Counted from the stretch's first letter, positions 53,399-64,000 are shown. The stretch is DNA of 64,000 bases from Eustoma russellianum (GCA_036186865.1 AP025047.1:25464861-25528860), one strand, 5' to 3'. Translations and numbers: made by a program. The notes: generated by a model from the sequence alone, not told the origin.

Positions 53399-54345
53399 AT
53401 GCTCAAATCCCTCAATCACTCCCGTTCAATACGAATTTTCGTCAAGGTTCACGTGGAATCCATGAAAATGCCTCCAGGTCATGAACAATCTGACAAAGGA
53501 GGCAACAATGGTTGTGGTAATGACGACCAGGATCAGGGGGTCATCCTACAGGCATTGGCCGACACCATGACCATCATTTTTGGCGCAACAACGCCAGTAG
53601 CAGTTGAACCAACGGTTTTTGCCGCTACTGCCACCAGATTTGAGGTTCTACTACATGGAAATATAGGACGTCCAGAATTCGATGCTTAGAAGGACCCTTC
53701 ACCGAGGAGGCAGAGGTGTGCGACATGGCCGCTAATGATCGCAGGATCGCCCGTGACGAAAGTACAGCAGCGGAGGAGTGCATGGCCACCGTCGCCACCA
53801 TGTGCTCATTGTGGATGCCACACTCGGGTCAGTGTGGAGGGATTATGCAAGTATGAGTGCGGCAACAGGACGTTTTGCGAGTGAGGGAACTGAGCAGAGG
53901 CCGACACCACAATCATAGCAAAATAAGGAACAACATAAAGGGAAGCAAGGATCGGTGCCCAGATCCACGTGATGACTGATGCAGACATTGGGGAGGCGGG
54001 CGACGTCGTAGTAGTGTTCAACCGACGGGGACTAGGTCTCAATGACTCACCATCGGTACAGATGATATTAGTCAAGATAAATGATCAGAGTTGCGCAGCG
54101 AAAGCGTAGCTTTCTCAAGTCACGTAAGTTCAGAAGAGTGAACCTCAACGGATCCAAAGAAGATGAAGGATATCGCTGAGTAGCCCTGGCCGACCAAGAT
54201 GACTAAAATAAGGAGTTGCTTGGTTTGGCCAGCTGCTACATGGAATTTGTTGAAGGATTTTCGTCGATACTGATACCCCTGAGCAGACGGAAGCATTAGA
54301 AGGCGGAGTTCGAGCGGACTGTTGATATCAACAAAATTTCGCTGA
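53399..54345 (+). pseudogene. Element L gag and pol scraps
   Basis: An open stretch 53399-53689 ends with a glycine/asparagine-rich and then L-Q-A-L-A-D-T-M segment, like the N terminus of chromovirus gag. A decayed M-T-D-A-D segment near 53970 recalls the start of protease. Around 54150-54260 D-P-K-K-M-K-D-I and W-P-T-K-M-T-K-I-R-S are recognisable as the Ty3/gypsy reverse transcriptase / RNase H junction, where relatives read W-P-R-P-T-x-x-x-E-I-R-S-F-L-G-L. Everything between is deleted. The sequence ends against LINE 3' material near 54345. Confidence 0.65.
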
Positions 54346-54419
54346 GCAAAAAAAAAGGATATCACATAACATAATGAACTATGAATATATAGCAACATAA
54401 GTCAACAAAATATATAATT

Positions 54420-55082
54420 ATATATACACGCACACACATATATACACATATACATAAATATATACACATATACGTATACATACAAAGTGACTAACAAGAA
54501 AATACGAGGTAATAGGTAAAAGCTCATAAATTTTTTAATAAGAGGGATTTTATTAGCATTAGACCTCACTTATGGCGGAGGAAAATCTTATTACATAGAG
54601 GTAAAGTATAATGAAATCAAAAAGTTGATGATTATCAACCTCTAAATCATATATGATATGCCGCATTAAAACCTTGTCAAGTAAAACCACCCTTGTGGAT
54701 AAAACCTTAGCAAAGGAAAAAACGTACATATTTATATAATTGGAGTGATGATATGCGTTACAGTACATTATGAAAGAAAATACAAGCCGAGTGGGCCCGA
54801 GAGAAAGCCGTGAAAGGGCAGGCCGTGAAATATCCAGTGCTGAGGGTTGATGCACGGTCCTCCCAGCATTGATTACGTCGTCCGCATCAAAGATGTGGGT
54901 TATCATGAGATGATTCTCTGTCCATGCACATGTGAAACTAAAGGTTAAGTTAAACAGGTATACGAGGCAGAACAAGAAGAAGATTACCGAAAGAATGCAA
55001 AGCATACCGAGTCTGCCTGCACCCCCAGGGTACATGCAGAAGAAAGAAATGCATACCAATCCATATGGAAGACCGGAAAAGC
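54420..55082 (-). other. LINE 3' untranslated region
   Basis: Minus strand, after the ORF2 stop. It contains the tttgctaaggttttatcc and ttgacaaggttttaatg words commonly seen in plant L1 3' ends, then an AT-rich end with repeated tatacaca/atatac motifs (54415-54485). The exact 3' end and poly(A) cannot be fixed. Confidence 0.55.
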
Positions 55083-57392
55083 TCAAGGAAAATGCAAATA
55101 CGGTGATGAGAGATCCAAAGTTACAGAGCCACGAACTAACAATGGAAGATCGTGACGAGAGTAGTATTGTGTCTGAGGAACCAGCATTGCATGTTGAGCA
55201 ACGTAGTGAGCAGCCATATTTGCCCCTCTATAAACATGAGTAAATTCCAGCAGGTAAAGATGAAGCAGTGTCTGCAATAACCGCCGATGATAGTTTCCAA
55301 AAACCGACTGTGGTTTCCGTAGGCGAGACAGCATTTGATTACAGTCCGATTCTAAAATAATAGAATGATAAAGTGGGAGGAAATATAACAAACCAAACAC
55401 TGCTGCCTGTATCTCAGCAGTAAGAGGTGTACTTGGAGGTAAGCGAAAGGAGATCGCCCCCACACAGGTACCTGAATGATCACGCAAAATAGCCCCCACT
55501 GATGCATAATGTCTTCCAACCACCGCATCTATATTTAACTTTAGTCTAACTGAAGCAGGAGTTTTCCAACGAACCACTTGTGGGCGTGGAGACCGAATAG
55601 CGGGAATCCATGAGAGATGTGGTGTTGTTCCTGCCGCAAGTTTGGAGCCATGTATTGTTTTAATCCACATCGCAATGTCATAATGGATGGAAGCCCGAAT
55701 GGAGGACTGAGCAAACGAGGCCGACTCACCATACACTAGTGATGCATAGGTGCGCCATATGTTGGACACAACAATTGCAGGAACAACTATTATTAAAACT
55801 CCAAAGAGAGACGAAAACGTAGACTGATACCACAAAGATAACAGATATTGACGAAGATGCAAGGACCTGGGGGACAAACCGTGTAACTCAGAGGCAAAGA
55901 AATCCCATATGGGACGAATGCCGGTGCAGGATAAAAAGACATGATCCACTGTGGCAGAAGCTTGCTTACAAAAAGGACACTATGTTGGACGAGCGGCAGA
56001 GTACTTACCAATGTAGTCCTCAAATGGTATAGCAGAATGGAAAAGGTGCCATAATAATATCTTAGTGGAAGGCGAATGATGCTTGAACCAAATGAATTTT
56101 GCAGATAGCAATTTTGGCTTTGGTGCACGGCAAATGTCAATTCCCCTGATGCCGAGGGTGTCCAGGTTAGATGCGAGCCATGGCCTTCAAACTGAGCAAG
56201 ACAGGTAGCATGAATTCGACAGATAAGTCTCCAAACTAGCGAATTCGGTAGTCGAGGTAGATAGTCCCCTCGGTTGCCGTATTTAATATGCATATATTTA
56301 CTCCAAAGCGTATCGCACTGCTGATATGACCACCAATGCGACAGTGATACGCCTTTTGTAACATGCTAAGATCCCGAAGCCCCAAACCACCTTCCTCAAT
56401 AGGCGTATTATTAGTTGACCATGCCACCCAATGATGCCGATGTCCCCAACAAAATGATGCCATTTTCCTTTCTATGATTTTGATGACAGACTTTGGCAAA
56501 CCTCCTGCTGCAAGAACATGTAACGGAAGAGCCGAAATCACAGAGCAAAGTAAGACAAGGCGACCTACTGAAGATAGTAGCCGGGAGTGCCATCCATGTA
56601 GGCGGTCATCAATATGTTGTAGCAGGGAAGTACAATATCTGGAGCGATTGATACCCTTATGTAGATAGGACCCAAGGTATCGAAATGGTGAAGCAGTACA
56701 CCGCATGCTTAACATGGTCTCAAATGCTCGCCGCTGATGAGTTAAGGTGCTGGTCGAAGGAATGAAACTACTCTTCTGAAAATTCACCTTCTGACCAGAA
56801 GCAGTTTCATACGAAGTTAAGAATGAATGAAATCGTTCCAAATTGCGTTGTGTGCCACGCAAGAACACAAGAAGGTCCTCCGCATAAGCCAAGTGTGTGA
56901 TAGCAAAAGGAACCCTGCCTAGTCGAAAAGGTTGTAATGCGCCAGAGGCAACCAATGATTCTAAGCCTCTGCTGAAACCCTCAGAAGAAAGAATAAAGAG
57001 CAAAGGGGACAACGGGTCACCTTGCTTGACACCTCTATAGGGCCGAAATGACACAGAAGGTTGGCCATCAATCAAAACTGATAAGGTAGTGGCGCGTAAA
57101 TGATTGAGGATTATCCAAATGAAGAAATTTGAGAATCCAAACTGCCGTAACAACAATTCCAGATACTCCTAGCTTACTCTATCAAAAGCCTTCATCATGT
57201 CCAACTTCAAGCATAATTGAGAACCACCCTTATCAAGCATGTGAACCATCTCACGTGCCATTAGAACTTGTGTGGAAATATCTTGTCCGGGTAGGAAACC
57301 TGTCTGTTCATGAGATATTAATTTGGGAAGTAGCTTACTCAATCAGGTGGCGATGATTCGCGTACATACTTTACTCAGAAAGTTTGTGAGAC
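55083..57392 (-). pseudogene. 5'-truncated L1-type LINE ORF2 (RT, zf-RVT, RNase H)
   Basis: Minus strand. From 57392 the fingers of reverse transcriptase are in broken frames (E-Q-T-G-F-L-P-like near 57300 and K-L-D-M-M-K-A-F-D near 57190). An open stretch 57156-56236 has the R-P-Y-R-G-V-K-Q-G-D-P-L-S-P motif and the catalytic segment reading A-Y-A-E-D-L-L, with E in place of the second-position D of F/Y-A-D-D. The zinc-binding zf-RVT motif C-P-F-C..H-V-F-L-S-C is near 55930-55980. RNase H (55560-55083) has L-N-I-D-A-V, E-I-Q-A-A-V, L-E-S-D-C-N-Q and H-V-Y-R-G-A-N-M-A-A-H. The endonuclease is absent. Its 5' end abuts the 3' LTR half of element L. Confidence 0.85.
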
Positions 57393-58490
57393 AGATTATT
57401 TTTATTAAATTTCTGTAATTGTGATAATTTATTTAATTTAGATAATTAGGTAATAAATAGAAATAAATAGGCGAAAATTGAGAAAACAATCTAGGAAATG
57501 CACGATAAATGTATATAAGCCATGGAAAAATAGGTTTAACGCCAAATAATGTCAAATCATTAATCAGAAAATAAATGAACCTAGATTTGAGTGCCGGAGG
57601 ATGGTGAGGATGGGTCAGGGGTCTCAGACGATCTTTAAATGAACCTAGATTTGAGTGCAGGAGAATGGTGAGGATGGGCCAGGGGCCTCAAGCGATTGTG
57701 TTGTTTGCATTCATGACACGTGCATTGCATTTATGGTGGGTCGTGACGTACGGGTCAAGGGCGCTCAGTATGGTGTACGGTGGCAGGGCCACACATACTC
57801 AGTATGGTGACTGTGTGTGGGTATAACCCACAGCCACTCAGTAGGTCCCGGGATCATGCATTGCATAGTGGAGATATCGGCATTCTATGTGACATGACTT
57901 TGTTGCGTGTGACATGCATAGTAGGACATGCATCACGATGTTGCGCATTCTTTATTCGGAGTGAATTACCTTTCCACATTCTTTCATATGCTTATGTGAT
58001 ACCATGTTATGTGCTATGTGTTATATCATTTTTGTATGCTCGTCTTGTACTAGTTGGAGTCATGTGCCTACTTGGTGATTTCTCGTCACTCACCCCTACT
58101 CCCCCCCTCACCAGGTGAGTACGAAGAAGCGTACGACTATGTCTTTGCTGAGGACGGGGCTGACACGGTGGTATAGGCAGACTGATGGTCGCACCTAGGA
58201 TGAAGAGGCCTTACGGTTGTTTGTTGTTATTTTATTGGGATTACATTAGACACTACCTTGTATTAAATGATAGATTGTAGATGACAATACTCTTTCCAGA
58301 AGTCGGTACATTATTGTATTTAGTATTTCTTTTATCATGAAACTTGATGTTATCGTATTTCGTTCCCGCGAGAAAACTTTTTATGTATTTTCGGACATGT
58401 AGAAAGTTGACTCGACATCTTGTATTCTCCTTAGAGAGATGCGGCAGGTGCACCGTTCCCGATACTAAGACTCGGGAGCGAGGCGCTACC
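57393..58490 (+). mobile_element. Element L 3' LTR, second half
   Basis: Matches 52063-53181 from ttatttttattaaatttc to gcgct with about 8% difference by eye. It ends where the hAT frame resumes. Confidence 0.85.
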
Positions 58491-58990
58491 TAAAGAGCTC
58501 AACAATTGATTTGATGAGGTAACCAAAGGTTACTTATTTGCATGACTAGTTTGAGTCCACTTGATACATTTTTCTAATAAATCAAAATTGCTCAGGCTTG
58601 CCGAATTTTATCTAGATGTGTTTTCAGTTATTGATTTATTACGGCTTGAGGATGAACTTGATACTTACATCTATGTTATGAGGAGGAATGGTAGATCTCG
58701 GAGGTTGGAGGGTATTTGTGAACTTACAATAGAGCTTTTTGAGACAAAAATTCTGAAGCATATCAATTAATCAATTTGTTTGTAAAGCTAAAACTGATTC
58801 TTCTGGCTATCGCGAGGGTAGAAATGATATTCTCGGCGATGAGATATGTCAAAAAAATAGTTTTTGAATAATATAGCTGACCAATTCTTTAATAATTGTT
58901 TGGTTTCTTATGTTGAAAAATAATATTTGTTTGAAGGTGAGAAACGATGATGTTTTGAAACACTTCTAGAAAATGAAACCAAGACGAAAA
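58491..58990 (+). pseudogene. hAT-type transposase fragment, right part (dimerisation domain)
   Basis: Plus strand. E-L-N-N-R-F-D-E-V (58497-58525) is followed, after two stops, by the open stretch 58561-58770: K-S-K-L-L-R-L-A-E-F-Y, L-L-R-L-E-D-E-L-D-T-Y and R-L-E-G-I-C-E-L, diagnostic of the plant TTF/ZMYM1-like hAT proteins. Beyond 58770, broken frames retain M-I-F-S-A-M-R-Y-V-K and N-N-C-L-V-S-Y-V-E-K, the hAT C-terminal dimerisation block, to about 58990. Confidence 0.78.
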
Positions 58991-59144
58991 TATTTTTAAT
59001 TTTATTTGCATTTATAATAGTTTGCAATTGTTTTATTGGTACAAAGTATAAAATTAGGAATGAGAAACAATTTTCTTCATTGCTTTTACTTTCGGTACAC
59101 CTCCTATATAAATAGCACATTATTGAGAAAAAGTGTTTGAATGA

Positions 59145-59155
59145 TTTACAAATGG
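59145..59155. repeat. Target-site duplication (left) of foldback element
   Basis: atttacaaatg at 59145-59155 is repeated exactly at 60487-60497. Mutator-type elements normally make 9-11 bp duplications. Confidence 0.9.
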
Positions 59156-60486
59156 GGGAATCTCACTTATTAGCCTAAAGTTTGGTCAATTACTCAGTTA
59201 GCACTAACATTGATGAAACTCAGTTAACACCCAGTCTTTGTCCATAATGGCTCACTTGTAGCCAGTTGACTGTTGACTAACCGTTGACTTTCTCAAACCA
59301 ACCAGTAGTTGACACGTGGCGACCCTTTTTAATTAAAAAAGTAAAATTGTATTTTTGAATAAATTGATTAAAAAGAATTTAAAAATTCTAAAAATTGTAA
59401 AAATTAATTAAAAATATTTTAAAAATCAAAAAATTTGGAAAAAAAGATAAAAATAATAAAAAAATTACTCCCAATGCCCCAGCCCTCCCACTCACCCCCA
59501 CCCCCACCCCCCGTGCACCCACCCCCAGGCCCAAAATATTTTTTTAAAATGTACTCTAACTCACCTATAACGTCCCGACTACCCCCGCGTCCCCTCCCCA
59601 ACCCCGCACACAACCCAAAAAAAATTAACATTTTTTAACTCACCCACAAAGCTCCGACCACCCCTCGGCACCCCAAACAACAAAACCCCCCGGCCCAAAA
59701 AGAAAATGACAATGTTTTTGTCAGGTAATCATGGGGTTAAATTTTCTAAGAGAATTTTTTCTGTGTGTTGAATGTTGGAGGAGCGCAAATGACGATGTGC
59801 ATGAACATCTACAATATCTCTTGCACGATATTGGAGATGCTTTTGAAATTATGCTCGATGGTGGGGGTGGAGGTGACACGAGGTGTGGAGAGAGAAAACA
59901 ATTTTTGACTTTTCTTTTAGACCGGATGTTGGGGTGCGGGGGGAGGGGGCGTTGTGTGGGTGGTCAGGACGTTATGGGTGAGTTAGAAAAAAATTTTAAA
60001 CAAATTTTTTTTGTCGAGTGGGTGGGTGGGGTGGGGGGACACAAGGGTGGTCGGAGCGTTATGGGTGAGTTAGAAAAAATTTTTAAAAAAATTTTTTTCG
60101 GTCTGGGGTGGTGGGGGGGTGGGGGTGGGTAAGTGGGAGGGGCTGGGGCGGTGGGGGTAATTTTTTTATTATTTGTATTATTTTTTTTCTAATTTTTCAA
60201 TTTTTAAAATATTTTTTAATTAATTTTTACCATTTTTAGAATTTTTAAATTTATTTTAATCACTTTATTAAAAAATACAATTTTATATTTTTAATTAAAA
60301 AGGGCCTCCACGTGTCAACTACTCGTTGGTCTGAGAAAGTCAACGGTTGCTCAACTTTTAGTCAACGGTCAACTGGCTACAAGTGAGCCATTATGGACAA
60401 AGACTGGGTGTTAACTGAGTTTCATCAACGTTAGGCTGCTAACTGAGTAATGGGCCAAACTTTAGGCTAATAAGTGAGATTCCCAC
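59156..60486. mobile_element. MULE-like foldback element with very long inverted repeats
   Basis: The outer 200 bp (59156-59355 and 60286-60486) are inverted copies, starting ggggaatctcacttattagc and ending in its complement. The inner arms continue the inverted similarity to about 59690 and 59960, as a C-rich versus G-rich stretch. Both ends carry gttgac repeats and cacgtg(g/t). The loop (about 59700-59950) has a short open frame with no recognised domain; the longer frame 59731-60132 runs into the G-rich arm. There is no transposase, so it is non-autonomous. The 11-bp duplication and long TIRs point to the Mutator superfamily. Confidence 0.82.
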
Positions 60487-60497
60487 ATTTACAAATG
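60487..60497. repeat. Target-site duplication (right) of foldback element
   Basis: Second exact copy of atttacaaatg. Confidence 0.9.
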
Positions 60498-61899
60498 CAT
60501 GATTTAAATAGTATGAGTTTACGAAATGCATGACAAAATTATTACTTAACACGTTTTTGTGATATACATGCCTCATATGCTTTATATATATTGTTGTCGT
60601 ACTAACAAGCCATGAAGCGTTAAAGCTTACATCATATGGCAAATATTTGTTATCTTTGAACTATTTTCAGGTGCCATAATTAATGAACTAAACTATTTAT
60701 TAAGTGAAGTACTCAAGTTAATGAACTAACTAGTTCATTAAATGGAGACATATTTGTACAAAGCTTGATGGCAACAAATTGAAAATGGAAAGTCTACTCA
60801 CTTATTCAATATACACGCCATTCATATTATATATATATATATATATATATATTCATATTTTCATTAAAAAGGAACAATATATTCCGACGTACTATAGACA
60901 CGTTACATATATTACAAACATACGTCAACGTCACACCACTATATACACCTCATATTTATGAGTATATTCAGGTCTTATATCATATGATATAAGTCATGGT
61001 GATGATAAAATTATAACGACACCTTACAAGGTTATAAACTGAAAATTGTCGTATCGGGTGACTACCGAAACTTCACCGACGTGTCACGTACTTGCCATAT
61101 AAAGATGGCCAGCCCATATACTTAAAAAATAGCCAAAACTTTCGTGGCTCACATGTTAAATTCAGCCACTAAATCGTTCCATGTTGGCACACACAAATCA
61201 TCCACAATTTAGGCCAAATTGTGGAGATTTCAAATTCAATTGTTTTTTGCACATGGGGGTGCCTCTCAATCAGCCTTTAGAGCTAAATATCTAGTTTATT
61301 TTGTGTACATTATGTGTGATATATTATGTATGACATGTGCAAAAAGTTTGAATTTAATCGGAAAAAAATCGTGTAATCGACGAAAGTCAAAAATTCGGTT
61401 TTCTACGAACACAACACATGGAATGTTTTTGGCATAAGGTGCGACATGTATCTAGACACTTTTTACACATTCAAGACATGTTAAAGTGTTCTAGGAAATT
61501 CAAATTAGGGCTTATTGGAATTTACCATTTATGTGTAATTATTGTGCATTATTTGACAAAGCTTATCATCATCATCATCATCATCATCATCAGTACCCAG
61601 TATATCCCGACGACAGCAAAAGCTATCTAAAGTAAAATTTCAGCACATGCCTAGCCATTCTACACGCCATTTGCAGCCACATTGGAGCCTAGGTGGAGCT
61701 TAGTTGGCATCTTAATTGGTGGAGAATATGTCACACAAGGTTAGTGACATAAAAGAGGGAGCTACACAAGGTAACAGATCAAAAGATTTCAAACTACTAC
61801 ACATGCTGAAAATTTTCAGCACATGTGAAATGGTGGCTGATTTTTTGCTCTTAATGCACCCTAATTTGCTTCCCAAAATTGAAGGGATTGAATGGTGAT
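60498..61899. other. No gene seen; two microsatellites
   Basis: AT-rich intergenic sequence. It contains a (TA)n run (about 60827-60851) and an (ATC)n run of about nine units (about 61564-61592). An inverted pair around gctgaaaattttcagc (61806-61821) forms a perfect short hairpin. Part of this stretch may be the beginning of the following LTR, whose left end I cannot place. Confidence 0.5.
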
Positions 61900-63197
61900 T
61901 GTGTGGTAGCATTTTGACACTATCTGGCACATGTTTTATGAGTTTATTTCAGATTTTTACAGCACATTAAAGGATGCCAAGTTGGACCAATCATCAAGTG
62001 ACAAGTAAGCAAGGTCAAGTCATCCTTCCAATCATAATGTGCCAATTAAGCAAGATAGTGTCATTTCTACACAAGGCAATATTCCAAGGGCATTAAAGAG
62101 AATTCTCTAGAAGGAAGAGATGCCCTAGGGGCGGCCAAGGTTGATTAAAAGGAAGAGAAGTAGTGCAGACAAGGCCAAGACAACTCTCACATTTCTCTCA
62201 AGTGCAAAAGGATCTTCTAATCTTTTCATGTACCTTTATTTCTTCTTCTTCTTCTTTCAAGCCTATTGCTCATATAATCTTGATATTGTATAGGCTCTGA
62301 ATTTGTTGTAAAAGGTTGATCAAAGTGTGGTCAAACCTTCATCCGTTCGGTGATGGTGTATGTGATCCATTTGCTTGATTGTATTGTTTGTAAAAGGGTG
62401 AAGTTAGTGTGTAACTCCAATCACCCTTGTGGTAAGGAGTTTTATTGTGTTTAGTGATAACCAAGGAAGGTGTCCTCGAAGACTGGAGTAGGTTGATTTA
62501 ACCGAACCAGTATAAAATCCTTGGTATCTTTACTTTACTGCACTTTACTTTCAATTTTCAGCATTCTGTATCAATTTCATCACAAAAGTAAAAATAGTAA
62601 AAAAAAATTTCAAAAATTGTAAAATATTGCAGAAATATAGCCACACGTCCTAGTTTTCATCTGGCGCAAGTTTCAACTTATTTGGATAAGTATAAGTCAG
62701 TCAAACTTGAATATTTCTGAGACTACTGCAATCTGATTTTCATAGTTGCATAGATTGAGAACATCAACGTGATTGATATACATCCCAAAAGAATTTTTGA
62801 AAACTGTTTCAAACCATTAAAATAAATATATTGAGGGTATTGTTATCAAATTTTCGGACCATTTTGAGTCACCAATTAATCAGAATAAATTTTTCAAGTC
62901 GGAGTACTGTTTCTGGCAGATTTGCTCAGTCTGACCAAAAAAGTATTTTCAAGAGGTTAGGAGTGGAATTTTAATTTTAAATTTTTAAAAGATACTCAGA
63001 AAATCTCAGAGTAGATGCTCACTAAATTTCATAATTTTTGGAGGTATGTAACTAGGCCTATAAATTGTTTCAAATCAGAATCTGAAAACAAAAACTGTTT
63101 TCAGAAGTGAGGTTTTTGGTTAACAAGTTTTTAAAAACCAAAATTTTCTGCACCCACTATTCAACCCCCCTTCTAGTGGTTCTATACAGGTCCTACA
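61900..63197 (+). mobile_element. Element M: SIRE-like copia LTR
   Basis: Similar along its length to 1-974: ggcacatgtttt, accaatcat..aagtg, caagtaagcaag, tattcttgat-type leader words, gactggagtaggttg and the end ctattcaaccccccttctag..cctaca. The right end is at 63197, just before the primer site. The left end is given as the first base alignable to position 1; the true start may lie further left. Confidence 0.75.
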
Positions 63198-63199
63198 AA

Positions 63200-63212
63200 T
63201 GGTAGCAGAGTG
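63200..63212 (+). other. Primer binding site of element M (variant)
   Basis: TGGTAGCAGAGTG lies two bases after the LTR end and differs from the common TGGTATCAGAGCA at three positions. Confidence 0.65.
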
Positions 63213-63285
63213 CAGGCATACTCACGACAAGAGGATCCAACGATCTTTGTGAGATAGCAACCACTAGTCACAAGACTGAACAAGA

Positions 63286-64000
63286 AGTTATGCCGAGTCA
63301 AAGGCCTCCTCTTTTTGACGGTGAATCTTTCATACAATGGAAACTTAGAATGAAATTTTTTCTTATGGCCCGATATAAACTTGTGGTCCATTATAGAAGA
63401 TGGCCTTTTTATTCCTTCTAAGTTGTCTATTGTTTATGGTGTCACACTAGAGGTCCTAAAACTGAAACAAGAATATACTAGTGATGACGAACTGAAATTG
63501 AGCATGAATGCTAGAGCCATGCAACTACTTTTAAACGGGCTCACGTGTCTAATTTCTCTAGTGCCTAGAGATGTGGAGAATCCTTGAGATGAAACATGAA
63601 TGGACTAGTCAAGTTAAAGAGTCTAAAATAAATATGCTTATTTCTACTCTTGAGTCATTCAAATTATTGTCAAATGAATCTATTGTTGATATGGACTTAC
63701 GGTTGACTAACATCTATAATTCTCTTGAGTCTCTTGGAAAAACATTTTCTACACAGGAAAAGGTTCAAAAGGTGCTAAGGAGTCTCCCATCCGAATGGGA
63801 CCCCAAAGTCATAGCAATTGAGGAAAGTAAAGAGACGAGATCAATAAAAATGGAGGAACTAATTGGATCTTTAAAGGTATACGAAAACAAACTTGCTAAG
63901 GAATCGGAATCAATGTCAAAACAAGGTAAGAATGTTGCTTTTCAATCAAATAAATACATCTCTACTTCTTCCGATCACGTAGATGATGGTGATACTAAAT
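63286..64000 (+). pseudogene. Element M gag, cut by window end
   Basis: Plus strand, from about the ATG near 63290. R-P-P-L-F-D-G-E..W-K-L-R-M-K begins a SIRE/Angela-type gag. A frameshift near 63370 moves to the open stretch 63381-63587 (W-S-I-I-E-D-G, F-I-P-S-K, N-A-R-A-M-Q-L-L-L). After another shift, E-M-K-H-E-W-T-S-Q-V-K, L-T-N-I-Y-N-S-L-E-S-L-G-K and L-R-S-L-P-S-E-W-D-P-K-V-I-A-I-E-E follow, in one frame to the window end. The layout matches element B's gag. The rest of the element lies beyond 64000. Confidence 0.8.

Larger units (their letters stand above)
50575..58490 (+). mobile_element. Element L: decayed Ty3/gypsy element in the hAT gene
   Basis: The left LTR (50575-53181, 2607 bp) opens TGTTACACCCG and is followed by an initiator-Met primer site, gag and scraps of pol. 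The second half of the right LTR (57393-58490) matches 52063-53181. The hAT reading frame resumes directly after 58490. The flanks ttaaaag (left) and taaag (right) suggest a decayed target duplication. Long LTRs beginning TGT(A/T)ACACCC with this primer site fit the Tekay/Del type of chromovirus, as an inference. Most of pol and the first half of the 3' LTR are missing and replaced by a LINE. Confidence 0.75.

Noticed and set aside
54559..55086. 175-codon minus-strand frame with hydrophobic segments
   Set aside because: It follows the LINE ORF2 stop and overlaps words typical of plant L1 3' untranslated regions, so it is not a membrane protein gene.
59731..60132. Glycine-rich protein gene
   Set aside because: The glycine runs are the G-rich arm of the foldback element read as codons; the mirror frame exists on the other arm.
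1..64000. Host protein-coding genes, tRNA or rRNA genes
   Set aside because: Every long or conserved frame could be assigned to a mobile element or a repeat. The only tRNA-like sequences are 11-18 base primer sites next to LTRs.

Overview
The window reads as a plant (flowering-plant) repeat block. I found no intact host gene, rRNA or tRNA. Almost every coding trace belongs to a transposable element: Ty1/copia pol with initiator-Met tRNA primer sites, a SIRE/Maximus-type copia element with a third (env-like) ORF, a Ty3/gypsy element of the kind that carries an antisense ORF, L1-type LINEs with a C-terminal RNase H, a plant hAT transposase relative, and a long-TIR MULE-like foldback element. 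The species cannot be named from this.

Layout, left to right. 1-974: SIRE-like LTR cut by the window edge. 975-9811: SIRE-type copia element B (gag, pol, env-like ORF, 3' LTR), whose right end lies inside the 3' LTR of the reverse-strand, internally deleted copia K (9812-10902). 11445-18523: reverse-strand copia D with a perfect 5-bp target duplication; its 3' LTR holds solo LTR E (12227-13681), also with a perfect duplication. 18808-26459: copia F, whose RT is split by a reverse SIRE-like LTR C (22464-24876). 27559-32679: copia G. 33063-33570 plus 40328-40440: LINE fragment split by gypsy-type element I (33571-40322, duplication gctgc). 40930-41961 plus 49234-49504: copia J split by the almost full-coding reverse-strand copia H (41962-49233). 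49617-49790: LINE endonuclease scrap. 50226-50574 plus 58491-58990: hAT transposase split by decayed gypsy L (50575-58490), itself joined to a 5'-truncated LINE (about 54420-57392). 59156-60486: MULE-like foldback element with an 11-bp direct repeat. 61900-64000: another SIRE-like LTR and gag, cut by the window edge.

Relative ages follow from nesting: E is younger than D, H than J, I than its LINE host, C than F, B than K, L than the hAT copy. Element I's two LTRs are each 880 bp and differ at only a couple of dozen sites by eye, so it is among the youngest; D, F, L and the hAT copy are heavily decayed.

Two things stand out. First, clusters of an 18-bp perfect palindrome (ACATCGATCGATCGATGT and its relative ACTTCGATCGATCGAAGT) sit in the presumed U3, upstream of the TATA-like box, in LTRs of two copia lineages (B and C; D and H). 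A further small cluster lies just before the leader of B's env-like ORF. LTRs E, F, G, I and L lack it. Second, element I carries, antisense to its own gag, a multi-exon gene (34996-37309) whose reading frame joins across three consensus GT-AG introns, now broken by stops and small frameshifts.
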